NCBI GenBank assembly: GCA_943323725.2 | Contig: CALPIW020000084.1 | Span: 1-6,894 of the forward strand | DNA length: 6,894 nucleotides | Reading direction: 5' to 3' | From: Polynucleobacter meluiroseus | GTDB taxonomy: Bacteria > Verrucomicrobiota > Verrucomicrobiia > Opitutales > UBA953 | Shown: positions 1 through 5,475 of the stretch, piece after piece | How positions within the stretch are numbered: the stretch's first letter is position 1 | How the letters are laid out: every line of letters begins with the position of its first letter | The notes under the pieces: model-generated | What the model saw: the letters and a program-made list of their open reading frames with translations, nothing else | Told to the model about the DNA's origin: nothing | The model's database searches: none | Translations under genes and position numbers: made by a program

Positions 1-1499
1 GCGTAAGCTTGGATGCCGACCTGCTGCGCCGCGGCGGCGGCGGCCTCTTCGCGGTCGCCCGTGAGCATGACCGTGCGGATCTTCGCCGCGTGCAGGGCGG
101 CGAGGGTGGGGCGGCTCGCTTCCCGGATCCGGTCGACGAGCGTGGCGCGCACGGTGACGGTTCCGTCGGAGGCCCAGACCTCGCTGACGATGGCGCCCGC
201 GGGTACGGCCGCCGCCGGCAGCGAAGCTCCGCCGACGAATTCACGGGTTCCCACGCTCCAGCGGGCGCCGGCGACCGTGCCGGAGACGCCTTGGCCCGGG
301 GAATTCGAAAGCCCTTGGACGGGCAGGAGGCGGGCGCCTTCGAGCTGGCAGGCGCGGACGACCCCGGCGGCGAAGGGATGCGTGGTCGCCGCCTCCAAGG
401 TCTGCAGGGCGCTCAAGGCGCGTCCGCGGTCGGCGTCCGCCGGGAAGACTTCCAAGGCCGCCACCTCAGGGACGCCGGCGGTCAGCGTGCCCGTCTTGTC
501 GAAGCAGACGCAGTCCACGTCGGCCAAGCGTTCCACGGCGGCACCGCCGCGGAAGAGGATGCCTTGGCGGGCGCCGGCGGCGATGGCCGCGAGGACCGCG
601 GAGGGCACGGAGAGGACCAAGGCGCAAGGACTGAGCACCACCAGCAGCGTCATCGCGCCGTAGAGCGGGGCGGCCTGCCCGACGGCGTCGGCCGGCGTCG
701 TCAGGCGTAGGTAGAGATAGAAGACGGCGGCGGCCGACAACGTAAAGAGGGCATAGCCGTCGCCCCATCGGTCGATGGCCCGTTGCGCCGGGGCCTTGCT
801 GTCTTGGGCTTCGCGGATGAGCCGGACGATTCGCTGGAGGGCGCTGTCTTTCTCCCCGCGGGTCACCTCGACGACCAGGCGGCCCCAGGAGTTGAGCGTC
901 CCCCCGGCGACGTCCGATCCGGCCTGTTTCGGGGCCGGTTTGGCCTCTCCGGTGAGGTTGGATTCATCCACCGCGCTCTCGCCGGCGAGCACCTTGCCGT
1001 CCGCCGGCACGAGTTCGCCGGGTAGGACCACGATGCGGTCGCCGGGGCGGAGGGCCGCGACCGGCACCTCGGTTTCGACGTCATCCGGACCGAGTCGGCG
1101 GGCATGTTTGGGCGACTTGTCGAGGAGGGCGTCGATGGCCCCGCGGGTGCGGTCCATCGCGTAATGTTCGATCGCGCCGGCCGTCGAAAAGAGAAAAAGC
1201 AGGAGGGCGCCCTCCCACTGTGCGCCGACGATCCAGGCGCCGATCGCCACGACGATCATCAGCAGGTGGACGTCGATGCGTTTCTGCCGGAGGGCGGCCC
1301 AGCCGTCGATCGCGGCGTCCCATCCGCCGGCGAGGCAGGCGCCGGCGACGAGGACGAGCGCCCAGGTCGCCCCGGCTTCGCCGAAGCGTTCCGCGACCAA
1401 TGATAGCAGGCCTAAGACGCCGCTCGTGGCCGCGAGCAGGGCGAGCTTCCGCCATTCGCCCGGCGCGCCTTCGTCCGGTCCGTGCGCGTGTTCGCTCAT
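1..1499 (-). CDS. Heavy-metal-translocating P-type ATPase, P1B-4-like (3' end outside window)
   Basis: Inner-membrane pump that uses ATP to export a transition metal; the P1B-4 family is known for Co2+, Zn2+ or Fe2+ efflux. The minus-strand frame from ATG at 1499 stays open to the window edge, giving 499 residues. It has two N-terminal hydrophobic segments (about 18-36 and 46-62), a second pair (77-111), an actuator domain with TGE at 183-185, hydrophobic segments near 250-268 and 280-305, and the membrane metal motif SPC at 290-292. The phosphorylated Asp334 lies in DKTGT, the P1B-specific His-Pro is at 374-375, and MLTGD is at 478-482. The expected GDGxND hinge and last two helices lie beyond the left edge. 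There is no N-terminal heavy-metal-associated (HMA) domain, only a short HAH-containing leader. Together with SPC instead of CPC, this points to P1B-4 rather than the Cu or Zn/Cd/Pb subgroups. The metal is inferred, not proven. Confidence 0.93.
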   Translation of the reverse strand, partial: MSEHAHGPDEGAPGEWRKLALLAATSGVLGLLSLVAERFGEAGATWALVLVAGACLAGGWDAAIDGWAALRQKRIDVHLLMIVVAIGAWIVGAQWEGALLLFLFSTAGAIEHYAMDRTRGAIDALLDKSPKHARRLGPDDVETEVPVAALRPGDRIVVLPGELVPADGKVLAGESAVDESNLTGEAKPAPKQAGSDVAGGTLNSWGRLVVEVTRGEKDSALQRIVRLIREAQDSKAPAQRAIDRWGDGYALFTLSAAAVFYLYLRLTTPADAVGQAAPLYGAMTLLVVLSPCALVLSVPSAVLAAIAAGARQGILFRGGAAVERLADVDCVCFDKTGTLTAGVPEVAALEVFPADADRGRALSALQTLEAATTHPFAAGVVRACQLEGARLLPVQGLSNSPGQGVSGTVAGARWSVGTREFVGGASLPAAAVPAGAIVSEVWASDGTVTVRATLVDRIREASRPTLAALHAAKIRTVMLTGDREEAAAAAAQQVGIQAY

Positions 1500-1506
1500 G
1501 ACGATA

Positions 1507-1510
1507 TCCT
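1507..1510 (-). promoter_or_regulatory. Shine-Dalgarno of the P-type ATPase gene
   Basis: Read on the minus strand, AGGA lies 7 bases before the ATG at 1499. This supports that start, which also leaves only a short leader before the first membrane pair, as in P1B-4 ATPases without an HMA domain. It is one of only two clear SD sequences in the window. Confidence 0.65.
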
Positions 1511-1536
1511 GTCCGCGCGCGGCACGTCGGTCAACC

Positions 1537-1614
1537 ACGCGTCGGCGGCGCGGCCGTATCGATTTCATATTTACGATGCGGACGTACGGCGGATTTTTTT
1601 ACGCGTCGGCGGCG
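1537..1614. repeat. Perfect 14-bp direct repeat, 64-bp period
   Basis: ACGCGTCGGCGGCG occurs at 1537-1550 and again, identically, at 1601-1614. The copies are 64 bp apart start to start, close to six helical turns, so they would face the same side of the DNA. They lie between divergent genes, one of which encodes a probable DNA-binding protein. An operator pair is a reasonable inference. Chance recurrence of a CG-rich word in GC-rich DNA is the main alternative. Confidence 0.5.
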
Positions 1615-1627
1615 ACGTCCCGACGAC

Positions 1628-2089
1628 ATGAAAGTTTCCTCTTGCGCAAGCGCAGTTAATACCTATCACTCGTCATCAAGAGTTAACCGCAACGTGACGA
1701 ACCGAACCGAAACCCCGAGCGAAAGCCTGATCACCGTGTCGCTTCCCCCGAAGCTTCACTCCGAGGTGGTCGCCTTCCAGCATCGGACCGGTCTCAGCAC
1801 ATTGAGCGAGGCGATCCGTCTCGCTCTCGATCGTTACGACGACTCCCGTCCTTCCCTGGAGACCACCCGGTCCCGCCAGGTTTCTTTCCGCGTACCGTCG
1901 GAGCTCCGTACTCGTATCACCCGCCAGGCGCGCAACGCCCGGGTGAGCGTGGGGCGAATCGTCAGGGTGGCGCTTCAGGCGCTGCCCTCAAACCCAACAA
2001 CGATCCAAAAAAAGGACACACCTATGGCTAAAAAGAAGGCTGCTGCTAAGAAGAGCGCCAAGAAGGCCACCAAAGCTAAGAAGAAGTAA
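1628..2089 (+). CDS. Tandem ribbon-helix-helix DNA-binding protein with Lys-rich tail
   Basis: Likely a small transcription regulator or nucleoid-associated protein; no specific family name is recognised. As 153 residues from ATG 1628 it shows a first RHH-like unit at about 34-71 (beta strand LITVSLPP, then two helices with SEAIRLALDRY). A second similar unit is at about 83-121 (RQVSFRVPSEL, then a helix with VGRIVRVALQAL). The C-terminal 21 residues (133-153) contain only Lys, Ala, Ser, Thr and Met and resemble histone-H1-like bacterial tails. RHH proteins normally dimerise one unit per chain; two units in one chain recall F-plasmid TraY. The start is uncertain. ATG 1628 has no SD, and a possible promoter at 1657-1662 lies downstream of it. 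The in-frame GTG at 1694 would give 131 residues and keep both RHH units. The gene is divergent from the metal ATPase and ends at its own terminator. Confidence 0.75.
   Translation: MKVSSCASAVNTYHSSSRVNRNVTNRTETPSESLITVSLPPKLHSEVVAFQHRTGLSTLSEAIRLALDRYDDSRPSLETTRSRQVSFRVPSELRTRITRQARNARVSVGRIVRVALQALPSNPTTIQKKDTPMAKKKAAAKKSAKKATKAKKK
1641..1662 (+). promoter_or_regulatory. Candidate promoter/operator of the RHH gene
   Basis: CTTGCGCAAG at 1641-1650 is a perfect 10-bp palindrome, followed 6 bases later by TAATAC (1657-1662), a good -10 match. The best -35 candidate, TTTCCT at 1635-1640 with a 16-base spacer, is poor. If the -10 is real, transcription starts near 1669 and translation would begin at GTG 1694 rather than ATG 1628. 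A palindrome overlapping the promoter of a DNA-binding protein would suit autoregulation; this is inference. Confidence 0.3.
2011..2016 (+). promoter_or_regulatory. Internal Shine-Dalgarno before the Lys-rich segment
   Basis: AAAGGA lies 7 bases upstream of ATG 2024, inside the RHH reading frame. Its spacing and strength stand out because neighbouring housekeeping genes have none. Confidence 0.5.
2024..2089 (+). CDS. Possible separately translated 21-residue Lys-rich peptide (internal start)
   Basis: In frame with the RHH gene, ATG 2024 begins a 21-residue segment with 11 lysines (it opens MAKKKAAAKK) ending at the same stop. AAAGGA at 2011-2016 sits exactly 7 bases before this ATG, the best SD in the window, while the RHH start itself has none. 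The segment could be made both as the tail of the RHH protein and alone as a small histone-H1-like or nucleic-acid-binding peptide. The A-rich stretch may instead just reflect Lys/Gln codons just before the tail. The peptide's existence is inferred from the SD only. Confidence 0.4.
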   Translation: MAKKKAAAKKSAKKATKAKKK

Positions 2090-2147
2090 TTCTTCCTAGT
2101 CTTTTCCGTCCCTCGGGGCGGATGGCGCCGGCACTCCCGGTCATCAC

Positions 2148-2178
2148 AAGGACCCTCGCAAGGGGGTCCTTTTCTTTT
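2148..2178 (+). terminator. Intrinsic terminator after the RHH/Lys-rich gene
   Basis: AAGGACCCTC (2148-2157) pairs with GGGGGTCCTT (2162-2171) through 10 pairs including one G-U. The loop is the GNRA-type tetraloop GCAA, and a T-rich tract TTTCTTTT follows. A second hairpin (TCCGTCC 2105-2111 with GGGCGGA 2116-2122, one G-U) lies between the stop codon and the terminator without a T tract. Confidence 0.88.
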
Positions 2179-2249
2179 CCCGGGGTTCCCGCCTGCGTAT
2201 AGGCTTGAAACCGTCTGGCGGAAATCGGTTTCTTATGTCCCTTCTTACC

Positions 2250-3503
2250 ATGAGCACCTCCGCATCCGGCCGCATCACCATCGCCAACGGCAAACTCACC
2301 GTCCCCGACCATCCCATCGTCCCCTTCATCGAAGGCGACGGCACCGGCCCGGACATCTGGCGCGCCTCCGTGCGCGTCCTCGACGCCGCGGTCGCCAAGG
2401 CTTACGCCGGCAAGCGCAAGATCGAGTGGCTCGAAGTCCTCGCCGGCGAGAAGGCCTTCAAGCAGACGGGCGACTGGCTGCCGGAAGCGACCCTGACCGC
2501 CTTCCGCGATTACCTCGTCGGCATCAAAGGCCCGCTCACCACGCCGACCGGCGGCGGCATCCGCTCCCTCAACGTCGCCCTCCGTCAGCAGCTCGACCTC
2601 TACGTCTGCCTCCGCCCCGTACAGTGGTTCACCGGCGTGCCTTCCCCGGTGAAGAACCCCGGCAAGGTCGACATGGTCATCTTCCGCGAGAACACCGAGG
2701 ACATCTACGCCGGCATCGACTTCGAAGCCGGTTCCGAGATCGCCCTCAAGACCCTCGAGTTCATCAAGACGAACTTCCCCAAGGAGTTTAAGAAGATCCG
2801 CTTCGGCGGCGAGCAGCCCGCCACGGTCGGCATCGGCATCAAGCCGGTCTCCCGCCCGGGTTCGGAGCGCCTCATCCGCTCGGCGATCCAGTACGCCATC
2901 GCCAACAAGCGCAAGTCGCTGACCCTCGTCCATAAGGGCAATATCATGAAGTACACCGAAGGCGCCTTCATGAAGTGGGGTTACGACCTCGCCAAGAGCG
3001 AGTTCGGCGCGGTCGAGATCGACGGCGGCCCCTGGTGCAAGATCCCCGAAGGCAAGCCCGGCGCCGGCCTCGTCATCAAGGACGCCATCGCCGACATCAC
3101 CCTCCAGCAGGTGCTCACGCGCCCGACCGACTTCGACGTCATCGCCACGCTCAACCTGAACGGCGACTACCTCTCCGACGCCCTCGCGGCGCAGGTCGGC
3201 GGCATCGGCATCGCCCCCGGCGGCAACATCAACTACCTCACCGGCCACGCGATCTTCGAAGCCACCCACGGCACCGCTCCGAAGTATGCCGACAAGGACG
3301 TCGTCAATCCGGGTTCCGTCGTGCTCTCGGGCGAGATGATGCTCCGCTACATGGGTTGGACCGAAGCGGCCGACCTCGTCCTCAAGGGCCTCAACGGCGC
3401 CATCGGCGGCGGCCGCGTGACCTACGACTTCGCCCGCCAGATGCAGGGCGCGACCGAGATCAAGTGCTCGGAGTTCGGCGACGCGATCATCGCGTCGATG
3501 TGA
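2250..3503 (+). CDS. icd: NADP-dependent isocitrate dehydrogenase
   Basis: TCA-cycle enzyme in the cytoplasm that decarboxylates isocitrate to 2-oxoglutarate while reducing NADP+. The 417 residues align closely with E. coli Icd (416). Substrate-binding residues seen are Ser106, Asn108 and Arg112 in RSLNVALR, Arg122, Arg146 in IFREN, Tyr153 in DIYAG and Lys229 in VHKGN. Metal ligands are Asp306 and Asp310 in GDYLSD. The cofactor pocket keeps the NADP-type set: His340, Lys345-Tyr346, Val352, Tyr392 and Arg396 (E. coli 339, 344-345, 351, 391 and 395). Ser106 matches E. coli Ser113, the site phosphorylated by AceK; no AceK gene is in the window. ATG 2250 gives the E. coli-like length. In-frame ATG 2235 (422 residues) and TTG 2205 (432) are alternatives, and none has a clear SD. 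Single-gene unit with terminators on both sides. Confidence 0.96.
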   Translation: MSTSASGRITIANGKLTVPDHPIVPFIEGDGTGPDIWRASVRVLDAAVAKAYAGKRKIEWLEVLAGEKAFKQTGDWLPEATLTAFRDYLVGIKGPLTTPTGGGIRSLNVALRQQLDLYVCLRPVQWFTGVPSPVKNPGKVDMVIFRENTEDIYAGIDFEAGSEIALKTLEFIKTNFPKEFKKIRFGGEQPATVGIGIKPVSRPGSERLIRSAIQYAIANKRKSLTLVHKGNIMKYTEGAFMKWGYDLAKSEFGAVEIDGGPWCKIPEGKPGAGLVIKDAIADITLQQVLTRPTDFDVIATLNLNGDYLSDALAAQVGGIGIAPGGNINYLTGHAIFEATHGTAPKYADKDVVNPGSVVLSGEMMLRYMGWTEAADLVLKGLNGAIGGGRVTYDFARQMQGATEIKCSEFGDAIIASM

Positions 3504-3527
3504 ACGGCCCCGCCGTCCTCCTCCCCG

Positions 3528-3567
3528 CCGTTGGCGGCCCCTTGGGGCTTGCCAACGGTTTCGTTTT
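3528..3567 (+). terminator. Intrinsic terminator of icd
   Basis: CCGTTGGC (3528-3535) pairs perfectly with GCCAACGG (3551-3558). The interior GCCCCTTGGGGC extends the hairpin, and TTTCGTTTT follows (3559-3567). It starts 24 bases after the icd stop and separates icd from the membrane-protein gene. Confidence 0.88.
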
Positions 3568-3597
3568 AGGCGGAAATATGACTTAGCAATCCCTCTC

Positions 3598-4368
3598 ATG
3601 AAACATTCCCTCACCGCCCTCGCCCTCGCCGTCTTCTTCGCAGGCGGTCACGCCCAGGAAGCGGCTCCCGCGCCGGCTCCGGTCTCGGCCTCGACCCAGG
3701 ACCTTTCCCTCCGTGGCGCCATCGCCTGGCAGGCCAAGAACGTCTTCCGCGGCATCGAGCGCTCCGACAGCCAAGGCCTCATCCAGACCTCCGTCACCCT
3801 CGATTACAGCGCCCCTGGCCTCAGCGGCGTCTCGATCTACGGCAGCTTCTTCAATGCTGATTCCGTCGAGCGCACTTACGCCGTCGGCCTCCGCCGCGAC
3901 TTCTCCTTCGGCGAAATCGACGTCGGCCACCAGCGCCTGACCGCGACGACCGTCCGGACCATCGCCACCCATGGCGTCACCCAGATCGACTCCAATCGCG
4001 AGGTCTACGCCGGACTCTCCCTGTCCAACGTCGCCCTCAAGCCCTCGACCTACGTCTACTACAGCACCGAACTCCAGCAGTTCACCGTCGAAGTCGCGGG
4101 TTCCAAGACTTTCGCGGGTTCCAACGTCGGTCTCACTGGCTGCGACATCATCGTGAAGGGTTACGCCGGCCTTTCCGACGCCTCGACCACGGTCTACGCC
4201 ACCAAGAACGCCTACCGTTACCTCGGAGCCTCCTTGGACGTCACCCGACAGGTCGGCCGTGGTCCGGAGCTAGGCGCCGGTGTCAGCTGGGCCCACAACA
4301 GCGACCGCCAGGTCCAGACCGCCGGTTCGGTCTTCTGGGGTCGGGTCTACGCCAAGTTCATCTTCTGA
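3598..4368 (+). CDS. Outer-membrane beta-barrel protein, putative porin-like
   Basis: The 256-residue product has a clear Sec signal peptide: Lys2, a hydrophobic core at about 5-15 and a likely cleavage after GHA at residue 19. A short Ala/Pro-rich linker follows (22-32). The remainder alternates polar and hydrophobic residues in short Gly/Tyr/Ser-rich strands and ends in Phe (AKFIF), the usual terminal signal for outer-membrane barrel assembly. The first strand region (SLRGAIAWQAKNVFRGIERS) loosely resembles the TorF/TIGR02001 putative-porin group, where an FRGI-S pattern occurs near the N-terminus. That assignment is from memory of the family and is tentative. No transport substrate can be inferred. 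ATG 3598 is supported by the signal peptide; the preceding bases are pyrimidine-rich with no SD. It stands alone between two terminators. Confidence 0.82.
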   Translation: MKHSLTALALAVFFAGGHAQEAAPAPAPVSASTQDLSLRGAIAWQAKNVFRGIERSDSQGLIQTSVTLDYSAPGLSGVSIYGSFFNADSVERTYAVGLRRDFSFGEIDVGHQRLTATTVRTIATHGVTQIDSNREVYAGLSLSNVALKPSTYVYYSTELQQFTVEVAGSKTFAGSNVGLTGCDIIVKGYAGLSDASTTVYATKNAYRYLGASLDVTRQVGRGPELGAGVSWAHNSDRQVQTAGSVFWGRVYAKFIF

Positions 4369-4384
4369 CCTGCCGCCAGGCAGG
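4369..4384 (+). other. Hairpin directly after the membrane-protein stop codon
   Basis: CCTGCC (4369-4374) pairs perfectly with GGCAGG (4379-4384) around the loop GCCA. It begins at the base after the TGA and precedes the true terminator by 9 bases. With no T tract of its own it could protect the mRNA 3' end or be incidental. Confidence 0.4.
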
Positions 4385-4392
4385 GAAGGGCA

Positions 4393-4428
4393 GGGAGGCG
4401 CGGCCTAAGCCGTGCCTCCCTTGTTTTT
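4393..4428 (+). terminator. Intrinsic terminator of the outer-membrane protein gene
   Basis: GGGAGGCGCGGC (4393-4404) pairs with GCCGTGCCTCCC (4409-4420), 12 pairs with one G-U, loop CTAA, followed by TTGTTTTT (4421-4428). Confidence 0.92.
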
Positions 4429-4513
4429 GGCTTATTTAAGGCAGGCCCCCGCCGGGGCGCATTCGAGTGTTGACGGAGGGGGGTCCTTTCCCATGTTCCC
4501 GCTTTCCCTCTTT
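4429..4513 (+). promoter_or_regulatory. Leader region of rplM-rpsI
   Basis: This stretch lies between the upstream terminator and the rplM start, so it should hold the promoter and 5' leader of the ribosomal-protein unit. Visible are a 5-bp hairpin GCCCC/GGGGC (4445-4458, loop CGCC), a -35-like TTGACG at 4470-4475 without a convincing -10, and GGAGG at 4475-4479. That GGAGG lies 13 bases from in-frame ATG 4493 and 34 from ATG 4514, too far to act as a normal SD. L13 leaders regulate this operon in some bacteria. Whether this is one is unknown. Confidence 0.35.
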
Positions 4514-4945
4514 ATGAAGACCACGCTAGCCAAGAACGTGCAGCTCAAGGACAAGACCTGGTATGTCGTCGACGCCAAGGATCAGGTCCTGGGCCGTGTT
4601 GCCGTCAAGATCGCCAATATTCTCCGCGGCCGTCACAAGCCCACCTACACCCCCCACGTCGACACCGGTGACTACGTCATCGTGATCAACGCCGACAAGG
4701 TCCGCCTCACCGGTTCCAAGGAAGAGGACAAGACCTACATGTTCTACACCGGCTGGGTCGGTACCGCCTACCGCCGCACCGCCGCCGCCATGCGCGAGCG
4801 TCGCCCCGAGTTCCTGGTCACCCACGCCGTCAAGGGCATGCTCCCCAAGAACCGCCTGGCCAACGCCATGCTCCTGAAGCTGCGCGTCTACGCCGGCGAC
4901 AAGCATGACCACGCCGCCTCCAACCCGATCCCTTTCAAGGGTTAA
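4514..4945 (+). CDS. rplM: Large-subunit ribosomal protein L13
   Basis: Structural protein of the 50S subunit that binds 23S rRNA early in assembly. The 143 residues match E. coli L13 (142) throughout: WYVVDAKDQVLGRVA near the start, HVDTGDYVIVINADKV in the middle, and AVKGMLPKNRLANAM followed by LRVYAGDKHDHAA near the end. ATG 4514 gives the canonical MKT start. Upstream in-frame ATG 4493 would add seven residues and is less likely. The start is preceded by TTTCCCTCTTT rather than an SD. It is 18 bases upstream of rpsI, the conserved L13-S9 pair, so the two are almost certainly co-transcribed. Confidence 0.97.
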   Translation: MKTTLAKNVQLKDKTWYVVDAKDQVLGRVAVKIANILRGRHKPTYTPHVDTGDYVIVINADKVRLTGSKEEDKTYMFYTGWVGTAYRRTAAAMRERRPEFLVTHAVKGMLPKNRLANAMLLKLRVYAGDKHDHAASNPIPFKG

Positions 4946-4963
4946 TCGACCGATTCTTTCGCA

Positions 4964-5362
4964 ATGAGCGCCAAGTCCTCCGCCATCCTCGCCGTCGGCC
5001 GTCGTAAGACCGCCTCGGCCCGCATCCGCCTTTCCCGCGGTACCGGTGTCATCGTCGTCAACGGCAAGCCCGTCGAAGAGTACCTCTACACCGAGGCCCT
5101 GGTGAAGTCCGCCACCCTCCCGATCACGACCGCCGGCCTCGACGGCCAGCTCGACGTCATCGTCCGCGTCATCGGCGGCGGCCCCAACGGCCAGGCCGGT
5201 GCCATCTCCCATGGTCTCGCTCGCGCGATCCAGAAGATGGACGCCACCCTCCGCGCCCCTCTCAAGAAAGAAGGTCTCCTTACCCGCGACGGTCGTATGC
5301 GCGAACGTAAGAAGCCCGGCCGCCCCGGCGCCCGCAAGCGCTTCCAGTTCTCCAAGCGTTAA
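4964..5362 (+). CDS. rpsI: Small-subunit ribosomal protein S9
   Basis: Component of the 30S head whose C-terminal tail reaches the P-site tRNA. The 132 residues show the family hallmarks: GRRKTASARIRL at 12-23, VNGKPVEEYL, the GGGPNGQAGAISHGLARAI block, and a basic tail ending in RFQFSKR, whose final Lys-Arg is the tRNA-contacting end. Length is normal (E. coli 130). ATG 4964 lacks an SD and follows the pyrimidine stretch TTCTTTC. It follows rplM after 18 bases and is closed by a strong terminator, so the transcript is probably just rplM-rpsI. Confidence 0.97.
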   Translation: MSAKSSAILAVGRRKTASARIRLSRGTGVIVVNGKPVEEYLYTEALVKSATLPITTAGLDGQLDVIVRVIGGGPNGQAGAISHGLARAIQKMDATLRAPLKKEGLLTRDGRMRERKKPGRPGARKRFQFSKR

Positions 5363-5386
5363 TCCGCGAAGGGACAGGAAACCTCG

Positions 5387-5416
5387 AAGGCCCCGGCACC
5401 CCGGGGCCTTTTTGTT
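5387..5416 (+). terminator. Intrinsic terminator of rplM-rpsI
   Basis: AAGGCCCCGG (5387-5396) pairs perfectly with CCGGGGCCTT (5401-5410) around loop CACC, followed by TTTGTT, so the T run totals five with the stem end. It separates the ribosomal unit from argC. Confidence 0.92.
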
Positions 5417-5419
5417 GCC

Positions 5420-5449
5420 CAGTTCGTCCACTCCAGCCATCAGTTCGTC
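5420..5449. repeat. 9-bp direct repeat upstream of argC, 21-bp period
   Basis: CAGTTCGTC occurs at 5420-5428 and 5441-5449, two helical turns apart, in the short gap between the rpsI terminator and argC. It does not resemble the known ArgR box (an AT-rich palindrome). The position fits an operator or activator site for the arginine operon, but no clear -35/-10 pair is visible nearby. Confidence 0.35.
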
Positions 5450-5475
5450 ATCCTAAACCACCAAACTCTCAAGCC

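Larger units (their letters stand above)
1500..1627. promoter_or_regulatory. Divergent intergenic region between the metal ATPase and the RHH gene
   Basis: Must carry the ATPase promoter, because the two genes diverge here. It contains an AT-richer patch (1557-1574), a T7 run (1594-1600), the 10-bp palindrome CCGCGCGCGG at 1513-1522 close to the ATPase SD, and two copies of a 14-bp direct repeat (separate entry). I could not pick a convincing -35/-10 pair on either strand. Calling the region regulatory is inference from gene orientation and repeats. Confidence 0.5.

Noticed and set aside
9..1164. Several plus-strand open frames of 80-233 codons opposite the P-type ATPase
   Set aside because: They are low-complexity shadows of the minus-strand ATPase frame, which carries every P-type ATPase motif in order.
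2205..2249. Longer icd starts at TTG 2205 or ATG 2235
   Set aside because: Both are in frame, but the extra residues have no counterpart in E. coli Icd and neither start has a well-placed SD. ATG 2235 remains possible.
2217..3577. The 9-mer GGCGGAAAT upstream of both icd (2217-2225) and the membrane-protein gene (3569-3577)
   Set aside because: The distances to the starts differ and the flanks share nothing, so it is probably coincidence in purine-rich leader sequence.
2076..3614. 512-codon open frame antisense to icd
   Set aside because: It is the mirror of a GC-rich gene with strong third-position bias. The translation is Asp/Gly/Glu/Val-rich low complexity with no recognisable domain, while the plus strand encodes a full icd.
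4470..4498. TTGACG at 4470-4475 as the -35 of an rplM promoter
   Set aside because: The hexamer 17 bases downstream (ATGTTC) is a poor -10, and the implied start would lie inside the start-codon region.
4526..5440. 304-codon open frame antisense to rplM and rpsI
   Set aside because: Same mirror effect, running across two clear ribosomal genes and a terminator. Its Gly/Ala/Asp-rich product has no family features.
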